A stretch of 64,000 nucleotides of DNA. It comes from Chitinophagaceae bacterium UBA4411. GTDB lineage: Bacteria > Bacteroidota > Bacteroidia > Chitinophagales > Chitinophagaceae. A model generated the notes under the pieces. It saw only the letters and a list, made by a program, of their open reading frames with translations. It was not told the origin of the DNA and did not search any database. Shown in pieces: positions 25,306 to 38,163 of this stretch. Numbering within the stretch: the stretch's first letter is position 1; the number at the start of each line of letters is the position of its first letter. The DNA lies in the NCBI GenBank assembly GCA_002400415.1, contig DGQP01000001.1, positions 369,214-433,213 on the forward strand. The letters run 5' to 3'. The position numbers and the translations under genes are program-made.

Positions 25306-28068
25306 TTAAATGCTAAATGCTGTTTCTATGATCTCTCCCTGTTCCTGCTGGTGTACTTTATTATATCCCGTGGCCGTGGAAGCTGAAGGCTGGCGGCTGA
25401 TCACCCCGTAGTTAATACTCTTCAGGTTCATTTGCAGGAAAGAAGCGGCGCCCATATTTAAAGGTTCTTCCTGTACCCAGAACCAGGTGGCTTTGCTGTA
25501 TTTCTGGTACAAGGCTTCCAGTTGTTTATAAGGCAGCGGGTACAGTTGTTCCACCCGGATGATCGCAATATCCGTTCTTCCTTCTTTTTGCTGACGTTCC
25601 GCCATGTCAAAATAGATTTTACCACTACAGAATAACACTTTACTGATCTTCGCCGCATCAGCAACAGCATCATCAATCACTTCTTTGAAACCTCCTGTTG
25701 TAAATTCTTCAATTCTTGAATAAGCTCCCACATGACGCAGGTTAGCCTTTGGTGAAAAATTGATCAATGGTTTCCGGAAGGGCCATGCAAGCTGTCTCCT
25801 TAATGCATGGAAGAAATTAGCAGCTGTTGTAATATTGGTGATCACCATATTCAGCTCAGCACACTGCTGCAGGAAACGTTCCATCCTGGCGCTGCTGTGC
25901 TCTGGGCCCTGCCCTTCATATCCATGGGGCAACAGCATTGTTACTCCCGACATCCTGTTCCATTTCTGCTCGCCGGCAGAAATAAACTGGTCGATCATGG
26001 TTTGTGCGCCGTTTACAAAATCACCAAACTGCGCTTCCCATAATGTCAGTGCCAATGGATTGGCTAATGAATAACCATATTCAAAACCCAGCACCCCGTA
26101 TTCACTCAGTAAGGAATTATAGATACGGAACTTCCCGGTCGCATCAGGGATATTATCTAACCGGTTATAGGGTTTATCAGTATTCTCATCTCTCAATACA
26201 GCATGCCGGTGGGAGAAAGTGCCGCGGCGAACATCCTGTCCGCTCATGCGTACATCTTTGCCTTCCTGCAATAAACTGCCATAGGCCAATAATTCACCTG
26301 TAGCCCAATCCACTTTATTTTCTGTCTCGAATAATTTTATTTTATCCTGTAATATCTTTTCCACTTTCCGCAATGGCTTGAAATCCCCGGGCCATTGCAT
26401 CATGGCATTGAATACTTTTTTGAAATTGGCCTCTGTAATTGCAGTTACCGGCGATTGATCAAAATCTCCTTCTGTCGCATGACGCAAACTCTTCCACCAT
26501 AATTCCGGTTGCTGGTAATGATAGGGTAATGGGTTTTGTTTCACTTCATCCAGGCGTTCCTGTAAATCGGCCCAGAATTTCTTTTCCATTTCCTTGGCCA
26601 GCTCCTGTGCATCCGGTTCCCCGTTTTCCAGCAAGTATTTTACATACACTTCCCTCGGGTTCGGATGTTTATCGATCAGCGCATACAAATGTGGCTGCGT
26701 AAACTTTGGATCATCACCTTCATTATGCCCGTGGCGGCGGTAACACACCATATCAATAAACACATCACTGTTAAATTCCTGGCGGTACCGGGTGGCAATC
26801 TCCGCGCATTTCACCACGGCTTCGGGATCGTCACCATTGACATGAAATACCGGCGCCTGGATAGCCGCTGCTAAAGAAGTACAATAGTCAGAACTTCTTG
26901 CATCATCAAAGTCCGTGGTAAACCCGATCTGGTTATTGATCACAAAATGAATAGTGCCACCGGTATAGTAACCATCCAGTTCACTCATCTGCAGCACTTC
27001 ATATACAATTCCCTGGCCGGCTACCGAAGCATCGCCATGGATCAGTATCGGGAGTATTTTATCAAAATCACTTTTATACAACACATCCGCCTTTGCCCTC
27101 GCAAAACCAACCACCACCGGGTTCACGGCTTCCAGGTGTGAAGGGTTGGGCATCAGCTTCAGGTGGATCGTTTTATCATTCATGGTTTGCAGTTCACTGC
27201 CGTAACCCATATGATATTTTACGTCACCGCTTCCCATGGTCTGATCCCGCTTGGCGGTTCCTTCAAACTCGCTGAAAATCTGTTCATAGGTTTTACCCAT
27301 GATATTGGCCAGTACATTCAGCCTTCCGCGATGGGCCATACCAATCACCACTTCGTTTACTTCGTTATCTGCAGCTGTATTGATGATGGCATCCAGGGCT
27401 GCTATCGTGGTTTCACCGCCTTCTAAGGAGAATCGCTTTTGCCCGACGTACTTGGTGTGCAGGAATTTTTCAAACATCACCCCCTGGTTCAGCTTCTCCA
27501 GTATTCTTTTTCGTTTGACCAATGATAAAGGAGCAGAAAACTTCTTTTCCATTTCCTCCGTCAGCCAGTTTACCTTTTGCTGGTTACTGATATATTTGAA
27601 TTCTATACCAACATGGCTGGCATAAACTGTTTGCAGATGGTTTAAAATCGTTTGAAGGCTTGTTGCCCCGAGCCCCAGTCTTTCCCCCACATAAAATGTT
27701 TTATTCAGATCAGCTTCCTCCAACCCAAAAAAAGCCAGGTTCAGGTTAGCATCCCTGTCCCTTCTTTCACGTATCGGGTTTGTCTTGGCAATCAGGTGTC
27801 CTTTATTCCTGTACCCAAGAATCATCCGGTAAACACCCAGCTCTTTTCTCCAGTCAATACCATCACCAGTAGTAACATTTGCCGTGCCGGCTACCTGCAC
27901 GGCACCATTCGGTTCATGCTTTACAGTACTGCCACCCATTGCATAATCAAATCCTTCAAAAAATTTCTTCAGTTCCGGGTCAATGCTGTTGGGGTCTTTT
28001 ACAAAATCCTGGTACAGGTTTTCAATAAAACCGGGATGGGAATTAGTGATATAGGAGAAATCCTTCAT
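25306..28068 (-). CDS. sucA: 2-oxoglutarate dehydrogenase E1 component
   Basis: The thiamine-diphosphate E1 subunit decarboxylates 2-oxoglutarate and passes the succinyl group to odhB. The 920-residue protein is full length. It shows the N-terminal peptide that docks E2 (FSYITNSHPGFIENLYQDF), the EVVIGMAHRGRLNVLANIMG block, a TDP-binding region (HGDASVAGQGIVYEVLQMS), and the DVFIDMVCYRRHGHNEGDDP and LLPHGYEGQGPEHSSAR blocks. It heads the sucA-odhB operon; the upstream 240 bp is non-coding and separates it from divergent rpsT. Confidence 0.97.
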   Translation of the reverse strand: MKDFSYITNSHPGFIENLYQDFVKDPNSIDPELKKFFEGFDYAMGGSTVKHEPNGAVQVAGTANVTTGDGIDWRKELGVYRMILGYRNKGHLIAKTNPIRERRDRDANLNLAFFGLEEADLNKTFYVGERLGLGATSLQTILNHLQTVYASHVGIEFKYISNQQKVNWLTEEMEKKFSAPLSLVKRKRILEKLNQGVMFEKFLHTKYVGQKRFSLEGGETTIAALDAIINTAADNEVNEVVIGMAHRGRLNVLANIMGKTYEQIFSEFEGTAKRDQTMGSGDVKYHMGYGSELQTMNDKTIHLKLMPNPSHLEAVNPVVVGFARAKADVLYKSDFDKILPILIHGDASVAGQGIVYEVLQMSELDGYYTGGTIHFVINNQIGFTTDFDDARSSDYCTSLAAAIQAPVFHVNGDDPEAVVKCAEIATRYRQEFNSDVFIDMVCYRRHGHNEGDDPKFTQPHLYALIDKHPNPREVYVKYLLENGEPDAQELAKEMEKKFWADLQERLDEVKQNPLPYHYQQPELWWKSLRHATEGDFDQSPVTAITEANFKKVFNAMMQWPGDFKPLRKVEKILQDKIKLFETENKVDWATGELLAYGSLLQEGKDVRMSGQDVRRGTFSHRHAVLRDENTDKPYNRLDNIPDATGKFRIYNSLLSEYGVLGFEYGYSLANPLALTLWEAQFGDFVNGAQTMIDQFISAGEQKWNRMSGVTMLLPHGYEGQGPEHSSARMERFLQQCAELNMVITNITTAANFFHALRRQLAWPFRKPLINFSPKANLRHVGAYSRIEEFTTGGFKEVIDDAVADAAKISKVLFCSGKIYFDMAERQQKEGRTDIAIIRVEQLYPLPYKQLEALYQKYSKATWFWVQEEPLNMGAASFLQMNLKSINYGVISRQPSASTATGYNKVHQQEQGEIIETAFSI

Positions 28069-28257
28069 GAAAACGGGGATTAGGAAGTTGGTGAAATCAG
28101 GGGCACAAATATCGCTGAAAAAAACGAAAATCCGGGCTCAGTATGAGGGTTTTAGAAAGCCTTATGGGCCAGGGGTATATCTTTGGGTATTATCACTTGC
28201 AACACTTTACAGGCCCCGGTCAGTGATCCGGCTTTTTTGGAATTAACCTCCCTGAAA

Positions 28258-28289
28258 TTTGGTGAATAGGGCACCCAGCCTTACCTTTG
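28258..28289 (+). promoter_or_regulatory. Promoter of rpsT
   Basis: A -33 TTTG (28258-28261), a 20-bp spacer and a -7 TACCTTTG (28282-28289) match the Bacteroidota sigma-ABfr consensus, placed just ahead of the rpsT ATG (28311). Confidence 0.8.
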
Positions 28290-28310
28290 CCGTCCTTAAA
28301 ATTGATATAG

Positions 28311-28571
28311 ATGGCTAATCACAAGGCAACAAAAAAAGATGTACGTCAGGCTGCTAAACGCCGGGAAAGAAACAAATACAATGGCAAAACCACCCGTAAT
28401 GCCATCCGTGACCTGAAAGCAGCAAAAGGAAAGGAAATGGCGGAGAAATTCCCTGAAGTTGCCGGTATGATCGACAAATTAGCCAAACGTGGCGTTATCC
28501 ATAAGAACAAAGCTTCTAACCTGAAGAGTAAATTGGCAAAAAAAGCTAACGCAGCTGCAGCAGCTAAATAA
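28311..28571 (+). CDS. rpsT: 30S ribosomal protein S20
   Basis: S20 binds 16S rRNA early in 30S assembly. The 86-residue protein is basic and helical (MANHKATKKDVRQAAKRRER, then NAIRDLKAAKG and a C-terminal GVIHKNKASNLKSKLAKKA), with the normal length. It has its own good promoter and a strong terminator, so it is likely monocistronic. It is divergent from sucA. Confidence 0.97.
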   Translation: MANHKATKKDVRQAAKRRERNKYNGKTTRNAIRDLKAAKGKEMAEKFPEVAGMIDKLAKRGVIHKNKASNLKSKLAKKANAAAAAK

Positions 28572-28591
28572 GTTCTATTATAAATTATCCG

Positions 28592-28627
28592 AAAGGCATC
28601 CTTTAATGAGGATGCCTTTTTATTTTT
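28592..28627 (+). terminator. Rho-independent terminator of rpsT
   Basis: The stem AAAGGCATCCT/AGGATGCCTTT is followed by a TTTTTATTTTT tract, about 20 bp after the rpsT stop. Confidence 0.9.
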
Positions 28628-28673
28628 ACCGTACTGGTGAAAATTAACCAGTCCATTATCTCAATCATCTATT

Positions 28674-30401
28674 ATGAGAAAACTAATTGCCTCACTTCTT
28701 CTGTTTGTTTCGCTTACTTCCAATACACAAAACCTTTCAACCCGCTTTGAGCGTTCAAGTGGCAAGGAAACTCCCACTTATTTTGAGATCATTGACTGGT
28801 GGCAAAAACTGGATCAGCAGTCCGGTAAAGTGAAAATGCTGACCATGGGAATGACAGATGCCGGTTACCCGCTGCATCTTGTGGTGGTATCTGATAAAGG
28901 CGATTTTAATTTTGATAATATCCGCAGGAACAATAAACGGGTCATTCTTATTAATAACGGTATTCATCCCGGCGAACCCGATGGTATTGACGCCAGTATG
29001 TTACTGGTAAGAGATATTGTTGCGAATAAATATAAAATCGCTGATAATGTTGTACTGGCTTTTATTCCCGTTTATAATATCGGCGGTTGCCTCAACAGGA
29101 GCAATAATTATCGCGTTGACCAAAATGGCCCTGAAGAGTTTGGCTTCCGTGGCAACTCACAGAATCTTGACCTTAACCGGGATTTCATCAAATGCGATTC
29201 AAAAGATGCCCGGGCTTTCACTGAAATATTTCACTTAACCGATCCGGATGTTTTCGTGGACAATCATGTAAGTAATGGCGCCGATTACCAGCATGTGATG
29301 ACCCTGCTGACCACGCAGCATAATAAATTAGGCGGCGTAATGGGTGATTACCTGGAAAAAGAATTTGAACCGGCGCTGTATTCTTCCATGAAAAAAAAGG
29401 GATATGACCTGATCCCTTACGTTAATTCTTTTGGAGACAAACCTGAAAACGGCTGGCCGGAATATTGGGATAGTCCCCGATATGCCAGCGGTTATGCCGC
29501 ACTCTGGCATACCTTCTCTTTTGTACCGGAAACGCATATGCTGAAGGCCTATGACAAACGGGTTATGGCAACTTATGAATTAATGAAAAGCTTCATTGAA
29601 TTCACCAGTACCCATAGTGACAGGATAAAAAGTCTGCGGGACATAACAAAGAGTGCCACCAAAACACAGCCCGAATTTCCTGTTAACTGGTCATTGGACC
29701 GGTCAAAATTCAAAGAAGTATTGTACAAAGGATTTGAATCCGGCCGGAAGCCCAGCGAAGTTTCTGGCTTACCAAGGTTATACTACGACAGGAATAAACC
29801 TTTTGAAAAAATGATCCCGATCTTTAATTACTTCCCGGTGAAAGCAGTGATCCAAAAGCCAAAAGCATATATTGTTCCGCAGGGATGGTGGAAAGTTATT
29901 GAGTTGCTGAAACTAAATAAAGTTCAGATGAGTCAGCTGAAAAAAGATTCGCTCATTGAAGTAGAAGTATATAAGATAGAAGACTATAAGACATTACCGC
30001 GGCAGTATGAAATGCACCACCCCAATACCGATGTAAAGACAAGCAGCAGCATGCAAAAAATACTTTTCAAAAAAGGAGACTGGTATATCCCGCTTAACCA
30101 GGTGGCAAACCGTTTTTTAATTGAAACACTGGAGCCGCAGGGAGAAGACTCGTATTTTGCCTGGAATTACTTTGATGCTATACTGGGCCAAAAAGAAGGA
30201 TACTCTGCTTATGCATTTGAAGATATTGCAGCAGATTATCTTAAATCAAGTCCTGAACTCAGGCTGAAACTGGAACAAAAAAGAACAGCAGACACCGCAT
30301 TTGCAAAAGACGGGAGAGCCCAGTTAAATTTTGTGTATCAAAATTCACCCTGGTATGAACCTTCCCATATGAGATACCCTGTTTTTCGTGTGGTCAGGTA
30401 A
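28674..30401 (+). CDS. Exported M14-family metallopeptidase
   Basis: The 575-residue protein has a signal peptide (residues 1-18) and a peptidase M14 domain. The zinc ligands H98 and E101 lie in HPGEPDG. A downstream DPDVFVDNHVSNG segment should hold the third zinc histidine. The C-terminal 250 residues are not assigned. It differs from the other M14 protein in this window (7090-9651) in length and layout, so the two are not recent duplicates. It probably acts as a periplasmic or extracellular carboxypeptidase; the substrate is unknown. Confidence 0.86.
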   Translation: MRKLIASLLLFVSLTSNTQNLSTRFERSSGKETPTYFEIIDWWQKLDQQSGKVKMLTMGMTDAGYPLHLVVVSDKGDFNFDNIRRNNKRVILINNGIHPGEPDGIDASMLLVRDIVANKYKIADNVVLAFIPVYNIGGCLNRSNNYRVDQNGPEEFGFRGNSQNLDLNRDFIKCDSKDARAFTEIFHLTDPDVFVDNHVSNGADYQHVMTLLTTQHNKLGGVMGDYLEKEFEPALYSSMKKKGYDLIPYVNSFGDKPENGWPEYWDSPRYASGYAALWHTFSFVPETHMLKAYDKRVMATYELMKSFIEFTSTHSDRIKSLRDITKSATKTQPEFPVNWSLDRSKFKEVLYKGFESGRKPSEVSGLPRLYYDRNKPFEKMIPIFNYFPVKAVIQKPKAYIVPQGWWKVIELLKLNKVQMSQLKKDSLIEVEVYKIEDYKTLPRQYEMHHPNTDVKTSSSMQKILFKKGDWYIPLNQVANRFLIETLEPQGEDSYFAWNYFDAILGQKEGYSAYAFEDIAADYLKSSPELRLKLEQKRTADTAFAKDGRAQLNFVYQNSPWYEPSHMRYPVFRVVR

Positions 30402-30405
30402 ATGA

Positions 30406-31620
30406 TCAGGCAGATCCTTCTGAATCCATTTTTTTGAATATAACCCGGCCAAACAGAAGGCTTACCAGCAATACAAGAATGCTGAAATAGCCCACCCAAT
30501 CATAGTGGTGAATTTTGCCGGCTTTATCGGTATAAACAATGGCTCCGGCACATAATGCGGCCACCCCGCTGCCCAATTGCTGTATACTGCCATTTACACT
30601 CATAAAACTCCCTCTTTGCGATGGTGTCACCACTTCGCTGATCATAGCCTGTGCTGTTACGATACGACCGGTTGCTACCACAAACCAGGTTGCGAAGAAA
30701 AGAAGAACAATACCAAATGGGACATTCGGCATCCGTGTAATAAGGATCACCATAAACAGGGAAAGAAAAACAGAAACAGAAAATACAGCCAGTTTTCCTT
30801 TCTTATCCGCCATCTTACCCAGATAAATGGCAGCAAACATTGAGGCTATTCCGCCTGTAAGATAAATCCAGGGAGTCTGATCAGTTGAAAATCCTTTATT
30901 GAATTCAAGATAGGGATTGATAAAAGGGATAATAAGAAAATGGCCCATCATTAATAACCCCGAGAATATGAGGGCCGACCTTTGTGCAGGCACTTTACAC
31001 ACCGTTATCAATGCATGAAAAGATGATTCCTTCCCATCTGCTTTCTTAATATGACTTGTCATACCCGGAATGATCCTGGTTATTAGCGGTATAAATAAAA
31101 TACCCAGTCCCCCGATCATCCAAAAGGGGGTATGCCAGTCCTTTTGAAAGATATTTGTCAACTTGAGCGCAAGAGGAACCCCAATGATTGAAGCGCCGGC
31201 AAAGCCTCCCATTACAATCCCCATCGCCCGGCCTCTCCGTTCATAAACAAACATATCAGCAACGATTGCCAATACCTGGGCTCCTATCACCCCTCCAAAA
31301 AGTCCTGCCACGATCCTGGCCGCAAGCAAAAAGCCATAAGAGCCGGCAAGACCACAAGCTATGGTACCGAGCACAAAACCAACATAGGCCAGTAAAAGTG
31401 TTTTTTTCCTGTCAAACTTATCTGTAAACAGGGCAATGGCCAGCCCGGAAAAAAAGGCAGCTATTGAATAAGCGCCGACAAGGATGCTGAATTGTAATGT
31501 GCTGATCCCGAAATTTTCGATCAGGTAATTTCCAAGTGGCATCATGATCATAAAGTCGAGGATATGCGTAAAATTGAGTGAGGCCAGCAGAATCAGTATG
31601 ATGCGTTCGTTACGGGACAT
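30406..31620 (-). CDS. MFS transporter
   Basis: The 404-residue protein has about 12 hydrophobic segments and the major-facilitator motif A-like loop after TM2 (LFTDKFDRKKTLL), with a second copy-like loop in the middle (LGKMADKKGKLAV). It resembles drug:H+ antiporter or sugar-efflux MFS carriers. The substrate is unknown and no regulator is adjacent. The gene is convergent with the M14 peptidase, with only four bases between stops. Confidence 0.9.
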   Translation of the reverse strand: MSRNERIILILLASLNFTHILDFMIMMPLGNYLIENFGISTLQFSILVGAYSIAAFFSGLAIALFTDKFDRKKTLLLAYVGFVLGTIACGLAGSYGFLLAARIVAGLFGGVIGAQVLAIVADMFVYERRGRAMGIVMGGFAGASIIGVPLALKLTNIFQKDWHTPFWMIGGLGILFIPLITRIIPGMTSHIKKADGKESSFHALITVCKVPAQRSALIFSGLLMMGHFLIIPFINPYLEFNKGFSTDQTPWIYLTGGIASMFAAIYLGKMADKKGKLAVFSVSVFLSLFMVILITRMPNVPFGIVLLFFATWFVVATGRIVTAQAMISEVVTPSQRGSFMSVNGSIQQLGSGVAALCAGAIVYTDKAGKIHHYDWVGYFSILVLLVSLLFGRVIFKKMDSEGSA

Positions 31621-31653
31621 GTATAGCGGACAAAGGTTAAAGAAAAAGGCAAT

Positions 31654-31692
31654 AAAACAAAAAAGCCTCTCAGTAAAACTGAAAGGCTTTTA
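31654..31692 (-). terminator. Terminator of the rRNA operon
   Basis: A hairpin (AAAAGCCT..CAGT/ACTGA..AGGCTTTT, a few mismatches) followed on the minus strand by a T-rich run lies just beyond the 5S gene. Confidence 0.8.
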
Positions 31693-31699
31693 ATAAATA

Positions 31700-31808
31700 T
31701 GGCAGCTACCTACTCTCCCGCATTGTGGTGCAGTACCATCGGCCATGAGGGACTTAACTTCTCTGTTCGGTATGGGAAGAGGTGAACACCCTCGGCAAAA
31801 CCACCATA
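31700..31808 (-). rRNA. rrf: 5S ribosomal RNA
   Basis: The reverse complement shows the 5S consensus: the central CCGAACAGAGAAGTTAAG segment and the 3' GGGAGAGTAGG region. It ends the rRNA operon and is followed by the terminator. Ends are approximate to a few bases. Confidence 0.93.
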
Positions 31809-31937
31809 AGTCATTGAGTTAACTGATTAACTGTATCTGGTTAAGAGGAAGACCTTTTCAACCTGCTAACATGTTAATGTGTCAACTTTAATAAAGTCAT
31901 ATTGGAAATGTTAGATAGTATCTAATTAAAAAAAATT

Positions 31938-34728
<2,791 letters not shown>

Positions 34729-34967
34729 AAAATTAGAAACTAGAATTTGTTATTCTTGTAGTTGTTACCCGACCACATTTCTTCAGACCAACCATTAATG
34801 GTGTGATATTTCAAAATTGTGATCGTGTTGTCAGATACTTATCTAACATTTTTTTCCAATATGTCAAAGAGCTTATCACTTTCGTGACCTGCAGATGTGT
34901 TGGACTTGAACCAATTGATTCGCCTTTACGAATCACATCATTAATAAAAGAACTTAGACTCAGGTTG

Positions 34968-35041
34968 TGGAGGATATCGGAGTCGAACCGATGACCCTCT
35001 GCGTGCAAGGCAGATGCTCTAGCCAACTGAGCTAACCCCCC
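34968..35041 (-). tRNA. tRNA-Ala (UGC)
   Basis: The complement folds as a 74-nt tRNA: a 7-bp acceptor stem (with G-T wobbles), a TAGCTC D-arm, an anticodon loop with TGC and a CGGTTCGACTCCG T-arm. The CCA is not encoded. It sits between 16S and 23S in the rRNA spacer. Confidence 0.95.
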
Positions 35042-35053
35042 AGGTTAAATGAG

Positions 35054-35128
35054 TAGACCCGAGCAGATTTGAACTGCTGACCCCTACATTATCAGTGTAG
35101 TGCTCTAACCAGGCTGAGCTACGGATCT
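35054..35128 (-). tRNA. tRNA-Ile (GAU)
   Basis: The complement folds into a 75-nt tRNA: acceptor AGATCCG/CGGGTCT, D-arm GCTC, anticodon loop containing GAT, and the T-arm CAGTTCAAATCTG. It is the first of the two spacer tRNAs after 16S, ahead of tRNA-Ala. Confidence 0.95.
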
Positions 35129-35239
35129 GTGTTTGTAGCCCCCGTGTTATCGGGTTACTTTTTAAAAGAACTAGCCAGTCTATCGACAGGCAGGCAATGA
35201 AAGTTGTGGGAAACAATAGCAAGTAAGTGCTTGCTCTAA

Positions 35240-36767
<1,528 letters not shown>

Positions 36768-36951
36768 TGTAAATGAAGTTTGATACTGACAGTATAAAAT
36801 TCTCAAGAGAAAATTAACGTGTCAAATCGAATGTTATTCGCTTGACTTACCTATCAATTTTAATCAGAGGCTATCTGATTAAAGTGCTATTGTTTCCCAA
36901 CTTTCAAAGATCTTTTGGCTTTACCAGCCACCCGTTTTTTGAACGGGAGTG

Positions 36952-36982
36952 CAAAGGTAAGGGCCGTTTTATTTCTACCAAA
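36952..36982 (-). promoter_or_regulatory. rRNA promoter P1 (nearest 16S)
   Basis: On the minus strand: -33 TTTG (36979-36982), a 19-bp spacer and -7 TACCTTTG (36952-36959). A CCCGTT/AACGGG hairpin overlaps the expected start region. It is one of four alike promoters ahead of 16S. Confidence 0.85.
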
Positions 36983-37079
36983 TTTTTCAGCATTTATTTT
37001 TCAAAAAATGTTGATCATTTTGGAGTGAAAATCAAATCGTTTTGTGAAGAACTGCGCCCCCTTTTTTTGAGGCGGACGG

Positions 37080-37110
37080 CAAAGTTACAAGTTCAAATCT
37101 TACCAGCAAA
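37080..37110 (-). promoter_or_regulatory. rRNA promoter P2
   Basis: TTTG (37107-37110), a 19-bp spacer and -7 TAACTTTG (37080-37087), followed by a CGCC/GGCG inverted repeat at the start region. Confidence 0.85.
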
Positions 37111-37190
37111 TTTTATATTCCGGTTTTGTTCACATTTGTCTCACACCGTATTCACATTACCTCGAAGAGCTGCCGTTTTAAATCGGGTTG

Positions 37191-37222
37191 CAAAGGTAAG
37201 GATGTGTAACTTATCTGCCAAC
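37191..37222 (-). promoter_or_regulatory. rRNA promoter P3
   Basis: -7 TACCTTTG (37191-37198) with a -33 TTG, read as GTTG (37219-37222), about 20 bp away. The -33 box is weaker than in the others. Confidence 0.78.
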
Positions 37223-37304
37223 TTTTTCTCACTTATTTTTCCTGCTATTTGCTTCAGTGTCAATTCACAATCTTCAGAGAACTACCCGTTTTTCAAGCGG
37301 GGTG

Positions 37305-37335
37305 CAAAGATAAGGGTGAATGATTTCCTGCCAAA
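37305..37335 (-). promoter_or_regulatory. rRNA promoter P4 (farthest from 16S)
   Basis: TTTG (37332-37335), a 19-bp spacer and -7 TATCTTTG (37305-37312). A CCCGTTTTTCAAGCGGG segment covers the start region. It is about 110 bp upstream of P3. Confidence 0.85.
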
Positions 37336-37414
37336 ACTTTTTTGCAAATAAAAACAATGAAATCAGCAAAAACGGCTCTCAGCAAGGGTTTCAGAAAGGA
37401 TTTTTTTATTAAAA

Positions 37415-38155
37415 TCAGCCAGGATTCTGCGGGTAGTTCACAGATACCAGGAAAAGACCATGCGCCGGTACAGCAAAACTCGCCCTGGTACAGTCTTTTG
37501 CCTCTATAATAGCCCGGAATTCATCTAAGCTCAGCTTTCCCCTTCCCACTTTTAGCATGGTGGCTGTCAAAGCCCGCACCATCCCCCGCAAAAACCGGTT
37601 TCCCTTCACATTGTAAACGAGGCATTCATCGTCCTGTATCCATTGGCTTTCCAAGATTTCACACCTGAATGTCTTAACCTGTGTATTCCGCTTAGAAAAA
37701 GAAGTAAAATCATTGTATTCCTTTATTATCACCGATGCCTGCTGAAGTTTTTCTGTATCCAGCTTATACGGGTAAAAAAATGCCCTGTCCTGCAGGAAAG
37801 GATTCTTTTTGCGATAAATAAAATACTTGTATTCCCGGCTTATCGCATCAAACCGGCAATGAGCATCATCCTTCACAGGCTTTACCCCCTGCACAACAAT
37901 ATCTTCAGGCAGAATTGCATTGACTTTATAAAGAAACTGCGGATGAATTATTCCATCATAATCAAAGTGAAAAAAATTCTGTTGTGCATGAACCCCTGCA
38001 TCTGTCCGCGATGAGCCGGTGAATGATACTTTATCTTTTTGCAATATTGTAAAGGCCTTTTCTATTTCAGCCTGTATGGTATTTGCATTGTCCTGGGTTT
38101 GAAACCCGCTGTAGGCAGTACCCTTATATGACAGTTCTAAAAAATACCGGGGCAT
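37415..38155 (-). CDS. truA: tRNA pseudouridine synthase TruA
   Basis: TruA isomerises uridines 38-40 in tRNA anticodon stems to pseudouridine. The 246-residue protein has the catalytic-aspartate block GSSRTDAGVHA (D52) and the family start YFLELSYKGTAYSGFQ. A central KYFIYRK segment and the GNRFLRGMVRALTATMLKVG block match the family too. The next gene upstream is separated by eight bases, so the two probably share a transcript. Confidence 0.96.
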   Translation of the reverse strand: MPRYFLELSYKGTAYSGFQTQDNANTIQAEIEKAFTILQKDKVSFTGSSRTDAGVHAQQNFFHFDYDGIIHPQFLYKVNAILPEDIVVQGVKPVKDDAHCRFDAISREYKYFIYRKKNPFLQDRAFFYPYKLDTEKLQQASVIIKEYNDFTSFSKRNTQVKTFRCEILESQWIQDDECLVYNVKGNRFLRGMVRALTATMLKVGRGKLSLDEFRAIIEAKDCTRASFAVPAHGLFLVSVNYPQNPG

Positions 38156-38163
38156 GATAGTAA

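Larger units (their letters stand above)
36768..37414. other. Upstream control region of the rRNA operon, no protein gene
   Basis: This stretch between 16S and truA holds four tandem promoters with AT-rich sequences between them. An open frame of 169 codons crosses it on the plus strand, but the repeated promoter boxes account for the sequence better, so I do not call a gene. Confidence 0.8.

Noticed and set aside
36842..37351. Plus-strand open frame of 169 codons ahead of the 16S gene
   Set aside because: It runs across four repeated promoter modules; its repeated residues only reflect the repeated DNA.
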